Below, one piece after another: positions 1-8,921 of a DNA stretch of 64,000 nucleotides. Under the pieces are notes generated by a model. That model was not told the origin of the DNA and searched no databases. It saw only the letters and a program-made list of their open reading frames with translations. Position 1 is the first letter of the stretch. Every line of letters begins with the position of its first letter. Source of the stretch: Paracnuella aquatica (GTDB lineage: Bacteria > Bacteroidota > Bacteroidia > Chitinophagales > Chitinophagaceae); the NCBI RefSeq assembly GCF_003332885.2, contig NZ_QOWJ01000017.1:1-64000 (forward strand). Reading direction: 5' to 3'. The translations under genes were made by a program, and so were the position numbers.

Positions 1-174
1 CAAAAAAACTAAACCAATAGCCAACCAAAGAAAGCAAACAGTATAGAAGTAAACCACAACAAAAAGAAAACCACCGCAATAATCAAAAATGCAAGTCTAA
101 AGGACAGCTAATGAAAGGAGATGGTTTATCACAGTTGTGAGGTAAAGCATAATAGCATTACAAAAGCCGGCTAC

Positions 175-211
175 AAAAAAAGCTTCCATCTCTTCAAGAG
201 ATGGAAGCTTT
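175..211 (-). terminator. Rho-independent terminator of metG
   Basis: A 14-bp perfect stem (179-192 with 198-211) has a 5-base loop. On the minus strand it is followed by a run of six T (175-180 read as A on plus). It lies 31 bp past the metG stop. I see no gene in 1-174. Confidence 0.85.
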
Positions 212-241
212 GAGGTTATTTATTGCGGTTTGAATGAACCG

Positions 242-2407
242 TTACTTTACGCCGGAACCCGGTTGTGTGAGGTTGTGCGGGCCAACGAGGATCAGCGAGC
301 CGTCGGGCTGTTCGGCCGACAGGATCATACCCTGGCTTTCGATGCCGCGCATTTTGCGGGGCGCCAGGTTAGCTACCACAATTACTTGTTTGCCTACCAG
401 GCTTTCCGGCGTAAAATGCTGCGCAATGCCCGATACGATGGTGCGGGTTTCGGCTCCCAAGTCCACCTGCAGCTGCAACAGCTTGTCGGCTTTGGGCACT
501 TTTACCGCCTCCGTGATGGTGCCAATACGCAGGTCGAGTTTGGCAAAATCGTCGTATTGAATCTCCGGGATTTCGGGTTTCGGATTGGCGATTTCGGATT
601 TGGGTGCTGTCGCCTCTGTTGCGGGTTGTGCTTCAGCAGCCTGTTCCTGTGCTGCTTTTGATGCTTCCAATGCTTTGGTTAGTTTTTCCATTTGATAAGC
701 CACTTCGGCGTCTTCGATTTTTCTAAACAATAATTCGGGTGCCCGCAGCGAATAGCCCGTGCTGAGCAACTTCATGGAACCGGCGTTCTTCCATTCCAGC
801 ATGCGGTCCACCACTTTCATCATGTGGCACATTTTACGGGCCGTGTTGGGTAAAAACGGGTTGATGAGCACGGCCAGGTTGGCGCACAATTGCAGGCACA
901 CGTGCAGGCAATTGTCAATCAGCGCTTGTGCCTCGGCGTTAGGTTTGCCGTCTTCGCCCACTTGTTTGGCTTTGATCCAGGGCTCCTGCTCCTGCATGTA
1001 GCGGTTGCCTTTTCGGGCCAGGTCCACCACTTCAAAAAGTGCATCGCGGAACTTGTATGCTTCAATCAAATCTTCCACTTTGGCTGCCGCAATGCCAATT
1101 TCTGAAACCAGGCCTTTGTCGGCTTCGGAGGCAATATCGTTGTGGAAGGGCGGTACTTTGCCGCCGCACAGTTTGTGCATCAGCACAAAAGTGCGGTTTA
1201 CAAAATTGCCAAAAATGGCCACCAGTTCGCTGTTTACGGCGTCTTGGAAACCTTTCCAGGTAAACTCGCTGTCTTTTGTTTCAGGTAAAATGGCAGTAAG
1301 GTAATAGCGCAGGGCATCGGCCAGTTGCGGGCCGCCATTTTCCTTTTTAATAAAATCGTCGATGTAATCTTGCATGTCCAGCTTCCATCCACGGCTGGTG
1401 CTCATTTTATCGCCTTCGAGGTTCATGAACTCGTTGGCCGGCACGTTTTCGGGCACAATAAAATCGTGCAGCCTCAGCATGGTGGGGAAAATGATGCAGT
1501 GGAACACGATATTGTCTTTGCCAATAAAATGCACCAGCTTGGTTTCCTTGTCTTTCCAATACGGCTCCCATGACTTTCCGTTGTTGAGCGCCCATTGCTT
1601 GGTGGCCGAAATGTACCCGATGGGTGCATCGAACCACACATACAGCACTTTTCCCTCGGCATCGGGCAGGGGCACTTTTACGCCCCAGTCCAGGTCGCGG
1701 GTAACGGCGCGGGGCTGCAAGCCATTGTCGATCCAGCTTTTGCACTGGCCCAGCACATTTGCTTTCCAGTCGTCTTTATGTTCTACGGTGATCCATTGGC
1801 GCAGCCAGTCTTCGTGGCGGTTGAGGGGCAGGTACCAGTGTTTAGTGGCCCGCTTTACGGGCGGCTGGCCGCTCAGCGTGCTCACCGGGTTGATCAATTC
1901 GTCGGGGCTGAGTGCGGTGCCGCATTTTTCGCACTGGTCGCCAAAGGCGCCGGGAAAGCCGCAGTTGGGGCAGGTGCCTTTGATGTAGCGGTCGGCCAGA
2001 AAGGTTTGCGCCTGCTCATCAAAATATTGTTCTGTTTCGGCAGTTTCCAGTTCGCCACGGTCGTTGAGGTAAGTAAAAAACTCCTGTGTGGTTTCGTGGT
2101 GAATGGGGCTGGAAGTGCGGTCGTAAATATCGAAGGAAATAGCCAGGTCCTCGAAGTTTTCCTTCATGATGGCGTGGTACTTATCGATGATGGCCTGCGG
2201 CGTGGTGCCTTCCTTCATGGCCTGGATGGGAATGGCAGTGCCGTGCTCATCGGAGCCGCACACAAACACCACATCGCGGCCCTGTGCCCGCAGGTAACGT
2301 ACATAAATATCGGCCGGGATATAAGCACCCGCCAGGTGGCCAATATGTTTTTGGCCGTTGGCATAAGGCAGTGCCGATGTGATCAAATATCTTTTGGGTT
2401 GGTTCAT
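242..2407 (-). CDS. metG: Methionyl-tRNA synthetase
   Basis: Class I aminoacyl-tRNA synthetase that charges tRNA-Met in the cytoplasm. The HIGH motif is at residues 21-24, and two CxxC knuckles (CPNC, CEKC) near residue 150 mark the zinc-binding insert. KMSTS near residue 330 is the KMSKS loop. The C-terminus carries a tRNA-binding EMAPII/Trbp111-like domain (FAKLDLRIG...) after an Ala/Glu-rich linker. An upstream in-frame ATG would add 24 residues (MKVVHP...) that do not look like the family. MNQPKRYL starts just before the catalytic core and is chosen, giving 721 residues. It is a single-gene unit with its own -7 element upstream and a terminator downstream. Confidence 0.97.
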   Translation of the reverse strand: MNQPKRYLITSALPYANGQKHIGHLAGAYIPADIYVRYLRAQGRDVVFVCGSDEHGTAIPIQAMKEGTTPQAIIDKYHAIMKENFEDLAISFDIYDRTSSPIHHETTQEFFTYLNDRGELETAETEQYFDEQAQTFLADRYIKGTCPNCGFPGAFGDQCEKCGTALSPDELINPVSTLSGQPPVKRATKHWYLPLNRHEDWLRQWITVEHKDDWKANVLGQCKSWIDNGLQPRAVTRDLDWGVKVPLPDAEGKVLYVWFDAPIGYISATKQWALNNGKSWEPYWKDKETKLVHFIGKDNIVFHCIIFPTMLRLHDFIVPENVPANEFMNLEGDKMSTSRGWKLDMQDYIDDFIKKENGGPQLADALRYYLTAILPETKDSEFTWKGFQDAVNSELVAIFGNFVNRTFVLMHKLCGGKVPPFHNDIASEADKGLVSEIGIAAAKVEDLIEAYKFRDALFEVVDLARKGNRYMQEQEPWIKAKQVGEDGKPNAEAQALIDNCLHVCLQLCANLAVLINPFLPNTARKMCHMMKVVDRMLEWKNAGSMKLLSTGYSLRAPELLFRKIEDAEVAYQMEKLTKALEASKAAQEQAAEAQPATEATAPKSEIANPKPEIPEIQYDDFAKLDLRIGTITEAVKVPKADKLLQLQVDLGAETRTIVSGIAQHFTPESLVGKQVIVVANLAPRKMRGIESQGMILSAEQPDGSLILVGPHNLTQPGSGVK

Positions 2408-2511
2408 GCTTTGGAAAGTTGAAGCGTTTGTGGCCAGGGGTTCAGGTTCTAGGTTTAAGGCTGGATGTACAACTTTCAACTTTGAACTTTAAACTGTTTC
2501 CGGCTTGGCGG

Positions 2512-2540
2512 CAAAAATACCGCATAGCGTTCAAGGCAAA
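2512..2540 (-). promoter_or_regulatory. Putative metG promoter
   Basis: On the minus strand TATTTTTG (plus 2512-2519) matches the Bacteroidota -7 consensus TAnnTTTG. A TTTG (plus 2537-2540) lies 17 bases upstream as a possible -33 element. The site is about 105 bases upstream of the chosen metG start. Confidence 0.45.
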
Positions 2541-2650
2541 AAAAGTGTCTGTTGACTGGTTGACTGCTTTGAGAAATATGGGTTTCGTTGTTTTGTTTTC
2601 TTTATGTTCCCTGTTTACAGATAGTTGTAGCCCTGTTGTAATTTGGACCA

Positions 2651-3676
2651 ATGGATCGAAAGCAATTCCTGCAACTGGCTGCAACCAGTGGGTTGGTATC
2701 GGTGGCCCACCTGCCGGCTGCAGGTGCGGGGCCAACGGCAAAGGGCATACGCATTCCACCTTATTTAAAGGCTGGCGATACCATCGGCATTACGGCGCCG
2801 GCCGGTGCCATCTCCGCCGGCGAAATGCAATCGGCCATTGGCGTGCTGCAGTCCTGGGGTTTTAAAGTTCGGTTGGGCCAAACCATCGGGCTGCAGCATT
2901 TTACGTTTGGCGGCACCGATGAGGAGCGCCGTGCCGACCTGCAGCAAATGCTGGATGATCCGGGCATCCAGGCCATTTTATGTGCCCGTGGCGGCTATGG
3001 CGCCGTACGTATTGTGGATGCGCTGGACTGGAAAAGTTTTAAAAAACACCCCAAATGGGTGATTGGTTTTAGCGACATAACGGTGCTGCATGGGCATATC
3101 CACAGCCAGTGCAACGTGGCTACCATCCATTCCAAAATGACCAACAGCTTTCCCGATGACTGGGCCACTGCCGAACCGATTCAATTGGCTACGATCAATT
3201 CCATAAAAGATGCGCTGATGGGACTGGCACCCATGCGGTACGGTGCGCCGCCAAACATGCACAACCGCACCGGCACAGCGGAAGGAACCCTGGTTGGCGG
3301 CAACCTCAAAACCATCGAATCACTTTGCGGCAGCGCATCGGATATTGATACAAAGGGTAAAATACTTTTTGTGGAAGATACCGGCGAATACCTGTACAGC
3401 CTCGACCGGATGTTCTGGAACCTGAAGCGGTCGGGTAAACTTAGTCAACTGAATGGATTGATCGTTGGCGGTTTCAATATCAAACCGGATGAAGAGGGGG
3501 CGGAGTTTGGTAAAACGCTGGAGGAGCTTGTGCTGGAAAAAATATCGGGTTATAACTACCCGGTTTGTTTTGATTTTCCGGTGGGCCACCAGCGGGCCAA
3601 CTTTGCGCTGAAATGTGGTGTGCGGCATCAACTCTTCGTGCATAATGATGTAGTTTCACTCACCGAAATATTATGA
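2651..3676 (+). CDS. Exported LD-carboxypeptidase (peptidase S66)
   Basis: Serine peptidase of the S66/LdcA family. Known members cleave the L-D bond that releases the terminal D-Ala from murein tetrapeptides. The family triad is visible as Ser141 (GFSDIT), Glu242 (FVEDTGEY) and His313 (PVGHQ). The first 27 residues (MDRKQFLQLAATSGL...) form a signal-like segment ending in AAGAG; the basic pair is Arg-Lys, not a twin Arg, so the Tat route is uncertain. At 341 residues it is normal family length plus leader. Its stop overlaps the start of a second S66 gene by 4 bp (ATGA), so the two are probably translationally coupled. Peptidoglycan recycling or remodelling is inferred from family knowledge only. 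Confidence 0.88.
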   Translation: MDRKQFLQLAATSGLVSVAHLPAAGAGPTAKGIRIPPYLKAGDTIGITAPAGAISAGEMQSAIGVLQSWGFKVRLGQTIGLQHFTFGGTDEERRADLQQMLDDPGIQAILCARGGYGAVRIVDALDWKSFKKHPKWVIGFSDITVLHGHIHSQCNVATIHSKMTNSFPDDWATAEPIQLATINSIKDALMGLAPMRYGAPPNMHNRTGTAEGTLVGGNLKTIESLCGSASDIDTKGKILFVEDTGEYLYSLDRMFWNLKRSGKLSQLNGLIVGGFNIKPDEEGAEFGKTLEELVLEKISGYNYPVCFDFPVGHQRANFALKCGVRHQLFVHNDVVSLTEIL

Positions 3677-4593
3677 TCACCATTCCACCCTATTTGCAAA
3701 AAGGCGACACCATCGGACTGCTGGCGCCGGCCGGCTTTATGCCGTTCGAAAAAATCCATACCTGCATTGATGTATTGGGCGACTGGGGCTACTCGGTAGC
3801 ACTTGGCGAAACGGTACACAGCCACTCGGATACTTATTTTTCGAGCACCGATGAAGAGCGGTGTGCCGACTTGCAACGGATGCTGGACGACGACCACATC
3901 AAAGCGATTCTTTGTGTGCGGGGTGGCTATGGCGTTAGCCGCATCATAGACAAGCTGTCGTTTAAGAATTTCAAAAAATCGCCGAAGTGGATCATTGGAT
4001 ATAGCGATATAACGGTGCTGCATGCACACTTGTACCGCAAGCATAAAATAGCATCGCTGCATGCGCCGATGGCGGCTGCCTTCAACGATGAAGGATTCAT
4101 GTCGCCTTATGTGGCATCGCTGCGGTCGGCGCTGACTGGGGAAACTTCCAGCTTTCGTTGCGAGCCGCTCCAGCTAAACCGCACTGGCGAAGCAGAAGGG
4201 AATTTAGTTGGCGGCAACCTGACGCTGCTGGCGCACCTGGTGGGCACTGCATCGGACCTGCCTACGAAGAATAAAATCCTTTTCATCGAAGATGTAGGCG
4301 AATACCTATACAACATCGACCGGATGCTGCTGCAATTAAAACGCAGCGGCAAATTGAAAAAACTTGCTGGCCTGGTAGTGGGCGGCTTTACCGATGTAAA
4401 AGATACCGAGCGGCCATTTGGTGCTACCGCTTATGAGATCATTCAAGACGCGGTGAAAGAATATGATTTCCCGGTGTGCTACAACTTCCCGGTGAGCCAT
4501 ACCAACGAGAACTATGCTTTGAAGAATGGCTTGCCGCACAAACTGGTGGTGGATGAAGCCGGCGTTCGACTGAGTGAAATAGTAGAAAAATAA
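3673..4593 (+). CDS. LD-carboxypeptidase (peptidase S66), cytosolic paralogue
   Basis: Second S66 serine peptidase, 306 residues, starting at the ATG inside the upstream stop. The triad is Ser111 (GYSDIT), Glu206 (FIEDVGEY) and His276 (PVSHTN). It shares many blocks with the upstream protein (IPPYLxxGDTIG, ARGGYG/VRGGYG, DRMxxxLKRSGKL), which points to a tandem duplication. Unlike its neighbour it has no signal peptide and begins directly at the first domain strand (MITIPPYL). Known LdcA enzymes work in the cytoplasm on recycled muropeptides, so this copy may be the recycling enzyme and the upstream one a periplasmic variant; that division is inference. A terminator follows 26 bp after the stop. 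Confidence 0.9.
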   Translation: MITIPPYLQKGDTIGLLAPAGFMPFEKIHTCIDVLGDWGYSVALGETVHSHSDTYFSSTDEERCADLQRMLDDDHIKAILCVRGGYGVSRIIDKLSFKNFKKSPKWIIGYSDITVLHAHLYRKHKIASLHAPMAAAFNDEGFMSPYVASLRSALTGETSSFRCEPLQLNRTGEAEGNLVGGNLTLLAHLVGTASDLPTKNKILFIEDVGEYLYNIDRMLLQLKRSGKLKKLAGLVVGGFTDVKDTERPFGATAYEIIQDAVKEYDFPVCYNFPVSHTNENYALKNGLPHKLVVDEAGVRLSEIVEK

Positions 4594-4619
4594 ATGCTAC
4601 AGCTGTTGCAGTATGAATT

Positions 4620-4647
4620 AAAGGCTGTCCTGTGGGACAGCCTTTTT
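4620..4647 (+). terminator. Rho-independent terminator after the S66 pair
   Basis: An 11-bp perfect stem (4620-4630 with 4635-4645) has a TGTG loop and a T-run tail (4643-4647). Confidence 0.85.
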
Positions 4648-5029
4648 CGTTGGGTTTCCGTTGTAATTATTTCGAGTTACTGCGTAGTAAATGATCGTTT
4701 CAATTTTTGCCGCTTGGCTGGAACAAATGTGTAAACTTTTCCGGAGATTATTTATCGATTTTTTCGAATGCGTGATAGACGGAGTCTATAAAAGCTGGTC
4801 TACCTAGAGTGTAGCAATATGATGCTTTTGCGGTTGGTTAAAAATTAAGTAATGCATTTTTCTATTTTAATAATGCTTGCGTTGTTGGCGTGTAGTAAAC
4901 AGTTAGTCTTTAATGTAATGCCTATAATGCTTGTTTGCTGTTGACATTATCAAAATGCTGAGCGCCGTTCCGGACGATGCAGTGTGCGACGCAAGGAACG
5001 ATGATGGCTGTATTAAAGCCGGTAACATA
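4648..5029. other. Gene-free intergenic stretch
   Basis: About 380 bp between convergent transcription units. I see no convincing coding sequence, RNA gene or repeat here. Confidence 0.6.
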
Positions 5030-5061
5030 AAAAATCCCGGCATGTTGATGCAGGGATTTTT
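5030..5061 (-). terminator. Terminator of the ABC transporter genes
   Basis: AAAAATCCC (5030-5038) pairs with GGGATTTTT (5053-5061), and an inner GCAT/ATGC stem (5040-5043 with 5048-5051) closes the loop. It lies about 20 bp past the permease stop. The U-rich part is within the stem, so it can act in both directions. Confidence 0.7.
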
Positions 5062-5082
5062 ATTTCAATAAAGGCTATGCAA

Positions 5083-6405
5083 TTAACGCGAAATCCATTT
5101 GATCATTTCTTTCCAGCTTGGTTTTTTACCATACATCAAAATGCCGGTGCGATAGATTTTGGCGCTGAGCCAGGTGGTAGCTAAAAAGCCTGCTACCAGC
5201 AGCACCGCCGACAAACCAAGTTGCCAGTAAGGCACGGTATCGGGTACGCCAAAAGGTATGCGCGACATCATGACAATGGGCGAAGTAAACGGAATGATGG
5301 ACGCCCAAACGGCCAGCGTGGAACTGGGATCATTGATGGAGTTGATCATAATGACAATGGCCAAAATGATGGGAATGGTGATGGGGAAGGTGAGGCTTTG
5401 TGCATCCTGTGCATCTTCGTTTACTGCGCTGCCCACAGCTGCAAATAGTGATGCATAAAACAGGTAGCCACCTAAAAAGTAAAAGATAAATGAGCCGATC
5501 ACCATGGGCCAGTTGACCGACGAAAGTGTTTGCTGTGCCGATGCAATGTTGCGGATGGCATCGGAAGTTTGTGCATTGGCACCACCCATGCCGCCGCCGG
5601 CCTGCGCTGCCTGCTCCATTACGCTAGCGGGGATCAGCATGGATATGCCCGAAAAAAGCAGCGCCAGTAAAATGATCCACATAAGGAATTGTGTGAGGCC
5701 CACTGCACCGATGCCGACTATCTTGCCGAGCATCAGTTGAAAGGGCTTAACGGAAGACACGATCACTTCGGCGATGCGGTTGGTTTTTTCTTCCATTACG
5801 CCGCGCATCACCATTACGCCATATACAAACAGCGTGATGTAAATTAAAAACGCTGTGACATAACCAATGCCGCTGGCCAGGTCGAAGTTGGACGAGGAGA
5901 GTTCACCCATTTCATCTTTTTTCACCGCGTCGATGCTGATGGTGCGGGCCTGTTGTTTCAGCGAATCGATTTGTTTTGGATTGATGTGCAACTTCTGCGA
6001 AATAAGGTTGCTTTCCAGTGCCTGTGTAATGTCTTTTTCAATGCGTTCGTTGGCTACGCGGCTCAGGCTTTTTTCGGAAACCAGCTTGAAATTTCCGGTG
6101 TTGTTGATGCCGGTGTTTGGTGCATACAAAACTGCGGTAAAGCCTTTTGCCAAAAAGTTGCCCGTATCGGCATCGGTGGTAAACTGGTAGTTTACTGCTT
6201 TGCTCGATGTGAGGTTTTGCTGCAAAATGCCTGTTGGGTCGATTACGGCTACTTTTTCATTGCGTACATTCTTTACCGTTATATAAATAACAACGGCAAA
6301 AAATAAGGCGAACAGTAACGGCGTAAGCAGCGTGGAAAGAATGAATGTTTTTTTGCGAACACGGCTTAGGTATTCGCGTTTTATGATGATGAGTGTTTTG
6401 TTCAT
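5083..6405 (-). CDS. ABC-2 type transporter permease (NatB-like)
   Basis: Membrane subunit of an ABC exporter, 440 residues from MNKTLIII. The N-terminus carries REYLSRVRKKTFILST followed by a strong membrane helix. A large extracytoplasmic domain of about 160 residues comes next, then five or so hydrophobic segments between residues 190 and 430. This TM1-loop-TM layout is typical of the NatB/YhaP group (ABC2_membrane_3). A longer reading frame begins 20 codons upstream (MLKHSPF...), but those residues precede the conserved start and look like leader DNA. The ATPase gene lies 66 bp upstream on the same strand. The substrate is not predictable; the family includes Na+ and drug/peptide exporters. 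Confidence 0.88.
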   Translation of the reverse strand: MNKTLIIIKREYLSRVRKKTFILSTLLTPLLFALFFAVVIYITVKNVRNEKVAVIDPTGILQQNLTSSKAVNYQFTTDADTGNFLAKGFTAVLYAPNTGINNTGNFKLVSEKSLSRVANERIEKDITQALESNLISQKLHINPKQIDSLKQQARTISIDAVKKDEMGELSSSNFDLASGIGYVTAFLIYITLFVYGVMVMRGVMEEKTNRIAEVIVSSVKPFQLMLGKIVGIGAVGLTQFLMWIILLALLFSGISMLIPASVMEQAAQAGGGMGGANAQTSDAIRNIASAQQTLSSVNWPMVIGSFIFYFLGGYLFYASLFAAVGSAVNEDAQDAQSLTFPITIPIILAIVIMINSINDPSSTLAVWASIIPFTSPIVMMSRIPFGVPDTVPYWQLGLSAVLLVAGFLATTWLSAKIYRTGILMYGKKPSWKEMIKWISR

Positions 6406-6471
6406 GTTGGTGGGGTTGTGGTGAAGAAGTGAATGGGCAATTGTGAATGGTGAATGTTTTAGCAATCTTGC

Positions 6472-7425
6472 TTATCGGCCATTCGCCATTGACGCTTCAC
6501 GGTTTAAAAACTGTCTGCTGGCTGGTGTGCTTTCCACCAGTTGAATAAAGATGTCGTTGAGCGAAGGCAGCACTTCGTTGAACGAATGGATAACGGCACC
6601 CTGCTGCATCAGGGATTGCAACACTGCATTGGGGCCGTAGCCGTCGTTGATCTTTACGGTGAGTGTGCCATCTTTGCTGGCATCGGCTACTGAAAATACA
6701 GGCGTTTCCTGCAAGGCAGGCAATGCTTCAAAGCCAACACGGAACAAGTGTTTTTTAAACTGTTGTTTTACTTCTTTAACCGTGCCGTCCAGTATTTTTT
6801 TACCCCTGTTTACCAACACAATCTGGTCGCAGATTTCCTCTACCTGCTCCATGCGGTGGGTGCTGAAAATTATGGTGGCGCCGCGGCGTGCCAGTTCGTG
6901 AATTTCTTCTTTGATCACGTTGCTGTTTACCGGATCAAGGCCGCTGAACGGCTCGTCGAGGATAATGAGCTTGGGGCGGTGCAGCACAGTGGTTACAAAC
7001 TGCAGTTTTTGCGACATGCCTTTCGACAGGTCTTCTACTTTTTTATTCCACCAGCTTTCCATTTCCAGTTTTACAAACCATTCTTTGATGCCCTCCATCG
7101 CTTCCGATTTCGACAGGCCACGCAGCTGCGCCAGGTACAGTGCCTGCTCGCCGATCTTCATTTTTTTATACAAGCCCCGCTCTTCGGGCATGTATCCAAT
7201 GCGGCCAATGTCGTTTTGCGGATCAAAGGGTTTGCCTTCAAAAAGTATCTGGCCTTCGTCGGGGTAAAAAATACCGGTGATCATGCGCAGCAGCGTGGTT
7301 TTGCCGGCGCCGTTGGGGCCCAGCAGGCCAAATATTTTTCCGGGTTCAATGCCGAAGGAAATATCATCCACCGCTTTTTGCGTGGCGTAATACTTTTTCA
7401 GGTTTCTGGTTTCAAGTAAGTACAT
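6472..7425 (-). CDS. ABC transporter ATP-binding protein (NatA-like)
   Basis: ATPase partner of the downstream ABC-2 permease. Walker A GPNGAGKTT is at residues 36-44, the signature is LSKGMSQK, Walker B is LIILDEP, and the H-loop is in STHRMEQ. The C-terminal 90 residues resemble the DUF4162-type extension seen in NatA-like ATPases. The start is placed at MYLLETRNLKKYY (317 residues) because it begins at the first ABC-domain strand; the frame opens 15 codons earlier at MPRTNRYY. Together with the permease it forms a two-gene exporter operon ending in the hairpin at 5030-5061. Confidence 0.93.
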   Translation of the reverse strand: MYLLETRNLKKYYATQKAVDDISFGIEPGKIFGLLGPNGAGKTTLLRMITGIFYPDEGQILFEGKPFDPQNDIGRIGYMPEERGLYKKMKIGEQALYLAQLRGLSKSEAMEGIKEWFVKLEMESWWNKKVEDLSKGMSQKLQFVTTVLHRPKLIILDEPFSGLDPVNSNVIKEEIHELARRGATIIFSTHRMEQVEEICDQIVLVNRGKKILDGTVKEVKQQFKKHLFRVGFEALPALQETPVFSVADASKDGTLTVKINDGYGPNAVLQSLMQQGAVIHSFNEVLPSLNDIFIQLVESTPASRQFLNREASMANGR

Positions 7426-7653
7426 GTGTGTGCAGTTCCAGTTTAAGTAATAACGGTTGGTGCGAGGCAACCGGCAGTTTCAATGTCAATTTTCTGCTGG
7501 CAAGATAAAGTTTCTGCCACATAGCTGGTGCCTTCGGTAACGTTAAGCCGTTTGGTATGGACCGATTTGGCGGATAAGCGGAATTATTTGCGGGCAAGCG
7601 GTGAAGCAGGTTGCATGTAGGCAAATTGCTGCAACTTTGCAGAAATTTTCGGA

Positions 7654-8649
7654 ATGAAACGTTTGTTGTTGTTTAGTACCCTGCTTTTTTCCCTGCTCGT
7701 TCTTTGCTCCAGCTGGGGTTTTTTGGTGCACCGCACCGTTAACCAGTTGGCCATTTACCAGTTGCCCAAAAACCTGCGCAATTTTTTTTATAACAATAAA
7801 GATTATATAGTGCGCCAATCGGTGCGCCCCGACCAGCGCCGAAATACCGACAAAACCGAAGCACCCAAGCACTTTATTGATGCGGAGCCATATGGCGATT
7901 CATCGCTATGGAAAATGCCGCATCAATGGGATGCAGCCGTGGCCAAATACACAAAAGATACATTGGAAAAATATGGCTACGTGCCTTACGTGGTCATGAT
8001 GATGAAAGAAAAGCTGACCGGTGCTATGCGCAATGGCAACAAGGACAGTGTTTTGTTTTACGCCGCCGATATGGGCCACTATATTGCCGATGCGCATGTG
8101 CCGCTGCATACTACGGTTAATTATGATGGTCAGCTTTCGGATCAAAAAGGGCTGCACAGCCTTTGGGAAAGCATGGTACCTGAGCTGGAAATGAACCAGT
8201 ATAATTTGTACAACCGCCATCGTGCACGTTATTTAAAAGATCCAGAAGAAGCCATCTGGAAAGCTTGCCGCGGTGGCTTTACGCTGGTGGATGATGTATT
8301 GCGCATTGAGCGGGAAGTATCGAAAGGATTTACCGACAGCACCAAGTATCGGTACCAGATGCGCAACGGCCGCCAAAGCCGCAGCTATTCCAGTGCATTC
8401 GGTAGGGCTTATGCAAAAGCACTGGGCAGCACGGTAAATGAACGGCTGTTGTTGTCGGCAAGATTGATCACCGATTTTTGGTACACCTGCTGGGTGGATG
8501 CCGGCAAGCCCGATTTGATGAAGGCGGCACCCATCACTAAGGAAAACAAAAAGGCACTGCGCAAAGAAGTACGTTCGTTTAAGGACAATGATTTGATTGA
8601 AGACGGATTGTTGCTGTCGCGGCAGCCGCAGGGTGGTAGTGAAGAATAG
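7654..8649 (+). CDS. Exported S1/P1-nuclease / zinc phospholipase C-like protein
   Basis: 331 residues with an N-terminal signal peptide (MKRLLLFSTLLFSLLVLCSS) that would be cut just before WGFLVHRTVN. In the S1/P1 nuclease and zinc-dependent phospholipase C fold the mature N-terminal Trp and following His residues bind zinc. The pattern W..H, then HFID, then DMGHYIADAHVPLH and GLHSLWES supplies the expected Trp/His/Asp ligands. So it is probably a tri-zinc phosphoesterase in the periplasm or outside the cell. I cannot tell nuclease from lipase. It stands alone, and CAACTTTG at 7632-7639 is a 7/8 match to the -7 consensus. Confidence 0.78.
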   Translation: MKRLLLFSTLLFSLLVLCSSWGFLVHRTVNQLAIYQLPKNLRNFFYNNKDYIVRQSVRPDQRRNTDKTEAPKHFIDAEPYGDSSLWKMPHQWDAAVAKYTKDTLEKYGYVPYVVMMMKEKLTGAMRNGNKDSVLFYAADMGHYIADAHVPLHTTVNYDGQLSDQKGLHSLWESMVPELEMNQYNLYNRHRARYLKDPEEAIWKACRGGFTLVDDVLRIEREVSKGFTDSTKYRYQMRNGRQSRSYSSAFGRAYAKALGSTVNERLLLSARLITDFWYTCWVDAGKPDLMKAAPITKENKKALRKEVRSFKDNDLIEDGLLLSRQPQGGSEE

Positions 8650-8691
8650 CGTATAGATAAGAGTTATTGAGTTGTGTTTTTGAACTGCAAC

Positions 8692-8776
8692 GTCATGCCG
8701 AGCTCCATTCAGCATCTCCCATAATTAGCGGATTTTACGACAGTCGAAGGAGATGCCGAATGGAGCTCGGCATGAC
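8692..8776. repeat. Long inverted repeat (REP-like extragenic palindrome)
   Basis: 28-base arms 8692-8719 and 8749-8776 are reverse complements with one mismatch, separated by 29 bases. The arm begins GTCATGCCGAGCTCC. Similar GTCATGCCGAG palindromes are, as I recall, dispersed between genes in many Bacteroidota genomes; copy number in this genome cannot be checked here. Confidence 0.75.
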
Positions 8777-8822
8777 ATTTCCGCTAAGCAAGGCGATACT
8801 TAAATAGCGGTTGGTTAAATGA

Positions 8823-8854
8823 AAAAGTGCTTCCGGGTTGGAAGCACTTTTTTT
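8823..8854. terminator. Bidirectional terminator between convergent genes
   Basis: A 12-bp perfect stem AAAAGTGCTTCC / GGAAGCACTTTT (8823-8834 with 8840-8851) has a 5-base loop. T-runs flank the stem in both orientations. It lies between the nuclease-like gene and the FAD dehydrogenase gene. Confidence 0.8.
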
Positions 8855-8921
8855 ATGTTGTTGTTAAACTCTTTCGGTTTAAACAGAAAGGTTTTTATCA
8901 ATAAAAATGCGGTTGCTGCTG

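Noticed and set aside
1595-2422. 275-codon open frame opposite metG
   Set aside because: Antisense shadow of a certain housekeeping gene, with no recognisable protein features.
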